From the NCBI GenBank assembly GCA_003979155.1, contig RYWL01000010.1, positions 1,462-40,798 on the forward strand: a stretch of 39,337 nt of DNA, read 5' to 3'. This document shows, in pieces, positions 34,460 through 39,337 of the stretch. Every line of letters starts with the position of its first letter. Within the stretch, counting starts at the first letter, position 1. The notes under the pieces are model-generated. The model searched no databases, was not told the origin of the DNA, and worked only from the letters and a program-made list of their open reading frames with translations. The position numbers and the translations under genes are program-made. The stretch is from Muribaculaceae bacterium. Lineage in GTDB: Bacteria; Bacteroidota; Bacteroidia; Bacteroidales; Muribaculaceae.

Positions 34460-36481
34460 CTATTCTGCCGCGGTGGGAAATGCAGAAATTCTGAGTCGCT
34501 GCGAGCCCATTGGAACCAGTATTATGTCTTCGATTGTTTCCGACCGGGCGGCTCTTGCCGACGGCAGGACTCCCGTAAGGCCGGTGTCGTCGATTGTCCA
34601 AGAAGGAATGCGACGGCCTTTGGCTTTTACGATGATCGGAGCAGCGCCTTCGGCAAAGGGCTGGTTGTCGGCCGGCCATGCTGTTTTTTCAACGGTAAAA
34701 GCTGCGGTCGAATTGTTGTCGGGCAGTACAAGGGCGTAGTTCCATGGCGACTCGGCATAAATTTCATATGTCGGCCATTTCTCGGAATCGGCGCCTTCTA
34801 TCCAGTTGGAGTCATATATGGCGGTTTTTCTTGAATCGCGCTTCTCATAGCGCTCTTTTATACGGAGCGAAAGTGTGAGCGGACCATAGTCGACCGATGC
34901 ACTGTTCTGGTTCACAGCCCAGCGGCGCACGGAGAGCTCCATGGGGAATACGAGTTCCACGGTGTCGCCTTTTTTCCAGCGGGTCTCCACTCGTGCGTAT
35001 TGGCCTGGAGTGAGCTCGGCCGATAGTATTTTGCCGTTTACAGCTATTGTGGCGTTTTTCGTCCACGAAGGAATGCGGAAATACAGCGGGAAAGTGGCTT
35101 TTCCCTTCATGTCGAGTGTGAATCGGAGAGTGTTGTCAAAGGGATATTGAGTGTCTTCTGTGATTGTTACGGTCTTGCCGCCGTCGATAGAAATCGTGGC
35201 TTTGCTCGGAGAGTATACCGGAAATGCTGCGCCGCCGTCTGAGGTCGCATAAGCGAGCGACTGCGTGAAGGCCGGCCACCCGAGACCGTGGTTGTGCTGA
35301 CAGCAACGGCTGCTGAAGGGATTGAAGCTTAGAAAGGGTCCGGAGTTGTCGATGCCCGGGTTGTGGTTTTTCGAATCGCTTACTGTCATGTTGGGCGAGG
35401 TGATGTAGCGCAGGCTTCTCAAATCGGCAGTCATGGCGGCAGGGAACGAATTGAATGCTATGTCTTCCATGTTTTCAGCCCAAAGCGGGTCGGCGTTTAT
35501 CGACAGCATGATGCCGTCGGAGGCTATCTGTTCGGCAAAGCCGCAGGTCTCCGTGCCCTGACGCGGGTCGATGTATCCGATACGAGAGTTTTCGTCGGAG
35601 CCAAACATGCCTCCCGGCACTTGTCCGCAGGTGCGGCGCACGAGGTCGAACACATTGTATGTGGCATCCATAAGCGAGTTGTCACCAGTAAGGAGGCTCA
35701 CTTCGGCCGGCTCGCGGAAGTATTGGGCTATGTTTACGTTGTGCCAGTTGGGCAGGCGTGCCGGATTGGTACAGTCGGCATTGTTGCGGTGTATTTTTTC
35801 AATAAGAGGCAGCACCGAGTCGTCGCCTGTCTTGCCGTAATACCATATTACAGACCATATGTTGTCGCCTCCGCGGCAGTTTTCCCAATAGTCTTTTATG
35901 AAATTTTCGTCGGGAACGGTCATTTCCCATTCAAAGAAACGCTTCATTAGCGAAAGCACACGCTCGTCGCCGGTTTCTTCATAATATCCCTGCAGACAGT
36001 CGAGCATAAGCATCTGTGCCCATATTTCGGGACGCTCGCCGCGTTTGTTTTCGGGGCCGAAGAAACCGTCTTCTCTCTGCGATGCCAGCACTGGCTCAAA
36101 CCACACAGCGGCTTCTTCTTTCATTTTTTCGTCGTTGAGGATATAGGCCAGACGGCTGTAGCCTCGCAGCCAGTAGGGAAGTTCTTCCCAGCCGTTATGA
36201 GCACCTTCGACCATCCATGCGTTGTTGCTTTTTTCGAGCCATGCCGATATCTCCGAGAGGTGGCCGTTGAGGCCGTCGCGCTGAAGTTCGAGCTGTCGGA
36301 GCAGCCACCCCTGAGGCTCGATGCTGCCGATAGGAAGTTTTTCGAGAGCGAGGGGCCTGATTTTGCTCTCGGTTCCGGCGGAAGGAGCCGGAAAGTCGGA
36401 AACCCCGATTGTGACGGGCGATGCTGCCGAAGCTTCGAGCGCCATAGTTGCGGCCAATGCCGCTGTAAATAACAATTTCAC
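34460..36481 (-). CDS. Secreted GH127-type glycoside hydrolase (beta-L-arabinofuranosidase family)
   Basis: 673 residues. The start is GTG at 36481, because only that gives the full signal peptide (MKLLFTAALAATMALEASAA). The catalytic (alpha/alpha)6 barrel (about 40-420) has all four zinc ligands known from GH127: Glu311 and Cys313 (GTETCGFAE) and Cys393-Cys394 (SRCCQHN). The second of the paired cysteines is the nucleophile in Bifidobacterium HypBA1, where the set is Glu338, Cys340, Cys417 and Cys418. Beta-sandwich domains follow (YFRIPSWTKNATIAVNG). It probably cuts terminal beta-L-arabinofuranose or a related sugar in the periplasm or at the cell surface. No SusC/SusD, regulator or second glycosidase is beside it, so it is an orphan rather than part of a polysaccharide locus in this window. 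Confidence 0.9.
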   Translation of the reverse strand: MKLLFTAALAATMALEASAASPVTIGVSDFPAPSAGTESKIRPLALEKLPIGSIEPQGWLLRQLELQRDGLNGHLSEISAWLEKSNNAWMVEGAHNGWEELPYWLRGYSRLAYILNDEKMKEEAAVWFEPVLASQREDGFFGPENKRGERPEIWAQMLMLDCLQGYYEETGDERVLSLMKRFFEWEMTVPDENFIKDYWENCRGGDNIWSVIWYYGKTGDDSVLPLIEKIHRNNADCTNPARLPNWHNVNIAQYFREPAEVSLLTGDNSLMDATYNVFDLVRRTCGQVPGGMFGSDENSRIGYIDPRQGTETCGFAEQIASDGIMLSINADPLWAENMEDIAFNSFPAAMTADLRSLRYITSPNMTVSDSKNHNPGIDNSGPFLSFNPFSSRCCQHNHGLGWPAFTQSLAYATSDGGAAFPVYSPSKATISIDGGKTVTITEDTQYPFDNTLRFTLDMKGKATFPLYFRIPSWTKNATIAVNGKILSAELTPGQYARVETRWKKGDTVELVFPMELSVRRWAVNQNSASVDYGPLTLSLRIKERYEKRDSRKTAIYDSNWIEGADSEKWPTYEIYAESPWNYALVLPDNNSTAAFTVEKTAWPADNQPFAEGAAPIIVKAKGRRIPSWTIDDTGLTGVLPSARAARSETIEDIILVPMGSQRLRISAFPTAAE

Positions 36482-36512
36482 GGATTAGGATTGATGATTG
36501 GTTAGATTATTG

Positions 36513-36520
36513 CAAATGTA
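36513..36520 (-). promoter_or_regulatory. Candidate -7 box for the GH127 gene
   Basis: TACATTTG on the minus strand matches TAnnTTTG, 31 nt before the GTG start. No clear TTTG lies 19-20 nt upstream. Confidence 0.45.
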
Positions 36521-36548
36521 AGCAAAAATCCCGAAATTTTATATGCAT

Positions 36549-36789
36549 TTGTCAAACAAAACAAACATGACTCTGACAAAAGCGGAAAAATGCAGTCACT
36601 ATTGAGCGATATCGAGAATGGGAGTGTAGGATGCGCGTTATGCACATACAACACCAAAAAGAAGGCGGAAACAATCTGCGCATTTGTCAGTTGACATCTT
36701 CCCCAACTTCGTGCGTTTACATTGACTGATAAACACTATATATTTTGCTTAGTAAAAAGATTCTTTGTAATTTTGTCAAAAGTTGTCAA
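36549..36789. promoter_or_regulatory. TTGTCA repeat cluster, candidate operator for the XRE-methyltransferase
   Basis: TTGTCA occurs at 36549-36554, 36684-36689, 36773-36778 and 36783-36788 on the plus strand and at 36579-36574 on the minus strand. The copy at 36684 is part of the inverted repeat TGTCA-GT-TGACA (36685-36696). The last two copies are 10 bp apart, one helical turn, and cover the -7 box and transcription start. This is where a helix-turn-helix repressor would be expected to bind. The link to the fused HTH domain is an inference. Confidence 0.45.
36744..36775 (+). promoter_or_regulatory. Promoter of the XRE-methyltransferase gene
   Basis: TTTG (36744-36747), 20 nt, then TAATTTTG (36768-36775) match the Bacteroidetes consensus. 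Predicted start of transcription is near 36782, 18 nt before the ATG at 36800. This also rules out an upstream start at 36722. Confidence 0.75.
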
Positions 36790-36799
36790 CATTAAAAAT

Positions 36800-38179
36800 A
36801 TGATTACACTCGGTTACATATTAAGGCGCATACGAGAGGATAAACAAATGCCTTTACAACGTGTTAGCGAGTCTTCTGGCATTGATGCCACGCTTCTCAG
36901 TAAGATAGAAACCGGGAAGCGAATTGCTACTACCGAACAAGTTCTAAAACTTGCCCATGTTTATGAATTTGATGATGCAACAACACTTCTTATCCAAAGG
37001 CAGAGCGATGAAATAATTAGCAAACTTAATTCTGTCGATTCTGACATTGCGCTTAAAGCACTTCAAGCAGCAAAAGAAAAGGTAGCTTATGGTTCGCAGT
37101 ATTTGTCTCTTTTTATGGAGGCAAACTACTCTAAGCCTATCGCCTTAGAGAGTCGCAGGTATATCGGCAGTAAAACGAAACTCATTGATTGGATTATGGA
37201 TACCATCAGACAAGAAACCGAGGATGTCCATACTTTCTTTGATGTTTTTGCCGGTACAGGTGTGGTAACTAAAGCTGCCCTCAAATCTTTTGATTACGTT
37301 TTTACCAACGACTTCCTGCACTCCAATAACATTATTTATAAAGCGTTTTTCGGAGACGGAGATTTCGACGAAATTAAGATTGGCGATTTTCTTGATAAAT
37401 ACAATGACATTGACCCTAACTCGATTTCCGAAAACTATTTCTCAATAAATTTTGGCGGAAAGTATTTTGAACATGAGGTTGCTAAATTGGTCGGATATAT
37501 TCGCCAAGACATTGAAGACAATAAAGAATCATTGACCGAAAAGGAGTATTGCATTCTTATCGCGACCCTTATATACAACATAGATAGGTTGGCTAATACT
37601 GTCGGGCATTTCGAAGCGTACATTAAGAAGCCGATTAAGCACCAGCCTCTAAAACTTCGTATGATTGAAGCAGAATCATATGATAATATAGCGATTTTCA
37701 AACAAGACTCCAATCTACTTGCAAAAAGTCTCACCGCTGATATTGCTTATATCGACCCACCCTATAATTCCCGGCAATATTGTAGATTTTACCATGTTTA
37801 TGAAACACTGGTAAAATGGGATATGCCTCAATTATATGGGGTCGCCTTAAAACCGGCGCCTGAAAATATGAGCCGCTATTGTACTTCTCGCGCTGTTGAT
37901 GCGTTTGAGGACCTTATTTTCAACCTTAATGCCAAATACATAGTAGTATCTTACAATAACACCTACAACTCAAGGAGTAGCTCATCAGAGAATAAAATCA
38001 CTCTTGAACAGATAAAATGCATTTTAGAGAAATGCGGCCGCACTCATATATACGAGAGTTCGCATCGCTTTTTTAATGCCGGGAAAACTGATTTTAGCAA
38101 CCATAAGGAACTTCTATTCATTACTACCGTAGATGAAGAATATAAACGTAAATCGTTCGCCTCTATTTTATGTGGGTGA
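36800..38179 (+). CDS. XRE-type helix-turn-helix fused to an N6-adenine DNA methyltransferase (D12 class)
   Basis: 459 residues from the ATG at 36800. Residues 3-58 form an XRE-family helix-turn-helix (LGYILRRIREDKQMPLQRV, then SGIDATLLSKIETGKR), and a short helical linker follows. Residues 117-450 are a D12-class adenine methyltransferase: RRYIGSKTKL (119-128), the SAM-binding FDVFAGTG (147-154), and catalytic DPPY (319-322) in DPPYNSRQYCRFYHVYET. It should methylate adenine N6 in a specific site. The HTH probably lets the protein repress its own promoter, since XRE proteins act as controllers in many restriction-modification systems. Codons are AT-rich, unlike the genes to the left, which suggests transfer. 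It overlaps the next methyltransferase gene by 47 bp in another frame. Confidence 0.92.
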   Translation: MITLGYILRRIREDKQMPLQRVSESSGIDATLLSKIETGKRIATTEQVLKLAHVYEFDDATTLLIQRQSDEIISKLNSVDSDIALKALQAAKEKVAYGSQYLSLFMEANYSKPIALESRRYIGSKTKLIDWIMDTIRQETEDVHTFFDVFAGTGVVTKAALKSFDYVFTNDFLHSNNIIYKAFFGDGDFDEIKIGDFLDKYNDIDPNSISENYFSINFGGKYFEHEVAKLVGYIRQDIEDNKESLTEKEYCILIATLIYNIDRLANTVGHFEAYIKKPIKHQPLKLRMIEAESYDNIAIFKQDSNLLAKSLTADIAYIDPPYNSRQYCRFYHVYETLVKWDMPQLYGVALKPAPENMSRYCTSRAVDAFEDLIFNLNAKYIVVSYNNTYNSRSSSSENKITLEQIKCILEKCGRTHIYESSHRFFNAGKTDFSNHKELLFITTVDEEYKRKSFASILCG

Positions 38180-39041
38180 TAAATATAAGTTGATTTCAGA
38201 AATCAAACCCCACTTTCCCACCGACATCAGGCACTTCGTTGAGCCATTTGTCGGCGGCGGTTCGGTTTATTTGAATGTTAATGCTCAGGATTTCTTCCTA
38301 AATGACATTGACTCCGAGGTTATAAAACTTCATGAAATGCTTAACTCCTTTGTCGGCAAGGAACAGGAATTCTTTGATATGGTATGGAATATTGTAGACT
38401 CTTACGGTCTTTCTTGTTCTGCAAGAGAGGACAGAGTGCCAAATGACCTTAAGGTTAAATTCGTAAAAACATATTTCGCCGAATTTAACCGTTCGGCTTT
38501 CCTTAAACTAAGAGAAGACTATAACAATAGCCACCGCGATGATTACTTAATGCTTTATATTCTATTAATATACGGCTTCAACCGCATGATTAGATTTAAT
38601 AAGTCCGGCAAATACAATCTTCCTGTTGGAAATGTGGATTTCAACCAGAATACCATTGATGCTTTAAGAAATTATTTTTCCTTAAATGCATCAAAGGAAA
38701 CACACTGGTCTGCTTTAGACTTTGAAACATTCCTTAATGGGCTTGACTTGTCGGAACAAGATTTAATTTATCTTGATCCGCCATATCTCATTACATTCAG
38801 CGAATACAATAAGCTTTGGAATGCAGAAACAGAGCAAAGGCTATTAACCATTTTAGACCTGCTTTCCGCTCGAAATATCCGCTTTGCTATTTCAAATGTT
38901 ACTCACTATAAAGGTAAAATCAACTCAATTTTCCTTCAATGGGCAGAACGTTATAATATCCATCCCATAAAAAGCAACTATATTAGTTATCACGATAATA
39001 CAATTAAGAGCTTCAACGAAGTTCTTGTGACCAACTATTGA
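38133..39041 (+). CDS. N6-adenine DNA methyltransferase, Dam/D12 class
   Basis: 302 residues, a stand-alone D12-class enzyme. The order of motifs is PLFYVGDKYKL at the N-terminus (residues 9-19), the SAM loop VEPFVGGGSVYLN (36-48), a target-recognition part (about 60-185, containing YGFNRMIRFNKSGKYN and PVGNVDFN), and catalytic DPPY (215-218). It differs from the fused enzyme upstream, so the locus has two separate adenine methyltransferases. That is the usual need when the site is asymmetric and each strand must be modified by a different enzyme. The start at 38133 lies inside the end of the previous gene, which suggests coupled translation. One base separates it from the nuclease gene. The target sequence is unknown. 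Confidence 0.92.
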   Translation: MKNINVNRSPLFYVGDKYKLISEIKPHFPTDIRHFVEPFVGGGSVYLNVNAQDFFLNDIDSEVIKLHEMLNSFVGKEQEFFDMVWNIVDSYGLSCSAREDRVPNDLKVKFVKTYFAEFNRSAFLKLREDYNNSHRDDYLMLYILLIYGFNRMIRFNKSGKYNLPVGNVDFNQNTIDALRNYFSLNASKETHWSALDFETFLNGLDLSEQDLIYLDPPYLITFSEYNKLWNAETEQRLLTILDLLSARNIRFAISNVTHYKGKINSIFLQWAERYNIHPIKSNYISYHDNTIKSFNEVLVTNY

Positions 39042-39042
39042 T

Positions 39043-39312
39043 ATGGCAGTTTCACAATATAAACCACTCTTGTTTACAACCACCATGCGAAATCCCGCAC
39101 GGTTGAAGCAAATGCTCTTTGTCTTAAACAAGTTTGCAGGTCAAATACTAAATGATAAATTAGCACAAGGTATTGTCGCTGAATGTATTCGCTATGGCAT
39201 TTACCGACCGACAAAACAGTCGGCTTCAATAAAGGAGAAATGGAATACAAGCCAGAAAGGAACTTTTAGCAAAGAACTTCTCACTAAGAGCTTGTTTAAA
39301 AACGATTGTTAA
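39043..39312 (+). CDS. AlwI-like type II restriction endonuclease, N-terminal part ending at an early stop
   Basis: 89 codons before TAA at 39310. The beginning (KPLLFTTTMRNPARLKQML, then a GQILNDKLAQGIV segment and YGIYRPTK) resembles the N-terminus of AlwI-family restriction enzymes, which normally have roughly 500-600 residues. It starts one base after the second methyltransferase, the expected place for the nuclease. The stop comes far too early. If one A is removed from the AAAAA run at 39298-39302, the frame continues open to the window edge (reading TIVNRSEFSERN). So this may be a frameshifted gene, a sequencing error or a real remnant. The family assignment is moderate, as only a short part is visible. 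Confidence 0.5.
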   Translation: MAVSQYKPLLFTTTMRNPARLKQMLFVLNKFAGQILNDKLAQGIVAECIRYGIYRPTKQSASIKEKWNTSQKGTFSKELLTKSLFKNDC

Positions 39313-39337
39313 CAGAAGTGAGTTTTCGGAGAGAAAT

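Larger units (their letters stand above)
36482..36799. other. 318-bp divergent intergenic region at the junction with the AT-rich restriction-modification locus
   Basis: It separates the minus-strand GH127 gene from the plus-strand methyltransferase. It holds a candidate GH127 -7 box, the methyltransferase promoter, five TTGTCA motifs and a 10-bp direct repeat GCATTTGTCA (36545-36554 and 36680-36689). No open reading frame or RNA gene was recognised. Composition drops visibly in GC across this region. Confidence 0.6.

Noticed and set aside
36545-36689. Transposon or integrase attachment site from the GCATTTGTCA direct repeat
   Set aside because: The two copies are only 135 bp apart, no recombinase or tRNA is nearby, and the repeat is explained equally well by the TTGTCA motif cluster.
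36722-36799. Upstream in-frame start for the XRE-methyltransferase
   Set aside because: It begins with TTG and contains the promoter's -33 and -7 boxes; the HTH domain begins right after the ATG at 36800.

Overview
The window looks like a chromosomal segment of a gut Bacteroidales, most likely Muribaculaceae-like. The evidence is Bacteroidetes-type promoters (TTTG, 19-20 nt, TAnnTTTG), a PorZ-like type IX secretion protein, DUF4924 and DUF5106 proteins, a TonB-dependent receptor with an N-terminal carboxypeptidase-regulatory-like domain, and a GH127 enzyme. Base composition is near 50% GC by eye across positions 1-36,480 and clearly AT-rich after about 36,540. The family-level assignment is an inference.

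Layout. 1-1,771 (minus): a heavy-metal RND efflux pair, with a very His-rich periplasmic adaptor followed by the start of a CusA/CzcA-type pump that runs off the left edge. 1,895-3,839 (minus): a CoA-transferase and a small membrane-anchored protein. 3,901-5,259 (plus): miaB, facing panB across a 27-bp perfect inverted-repeat terminator. 5,355-13,354 (minus): DUF4924, leuS, rdgB, porZ-like, a conserved hypothetical and panB. 13,512-20,865 (minus): a tightly packed seven-gene run (DUF5106 thioredoxin-like, mnmA, bifunctional nuclease, MFS transporter, rsmE, kdsA, TPR protein) behind one strong promoter. 21,082-28,128 (minus): a PpiD/SurA-like foldase with its own promoter and terminator, and upstream of it rbfA, a LolC/E-like permease, a radical SAM protein and a TonB-dependent receptor. 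28,273-34,252 (minus): a complete tripartite multidrug RND pump (adaptor, pump, outer-membrane factor) ending in a clear terminator. 34,460-36,481 (minus): a secreted GH127-type enzyme standing alone.

36,482-39,337 (plus) is the accessory part. It holds an AT-rich restriction-modification locus with an N6-adenine methyltransferase fused to an N-terminal XRE-type helix-turn-helix domain, a second D12-class adenine methyltransferase overlapping it by 47 bp, and an AlwI-like restriction endonuclease start that meets a stop codon after 89 codons just before the window ends. Two different adenine methyltransferases plus an AlwI-like nuclease fit a type IIS system that protects the two strands of an asymmetric site separately. 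The fused helix-turn-helix and a cluster of TTGTCA repeats around the promoter suggest that the modification enzyme controls its own expression.

No tRNA, rRNA, CRISPR array or insertion sequence was recognised.
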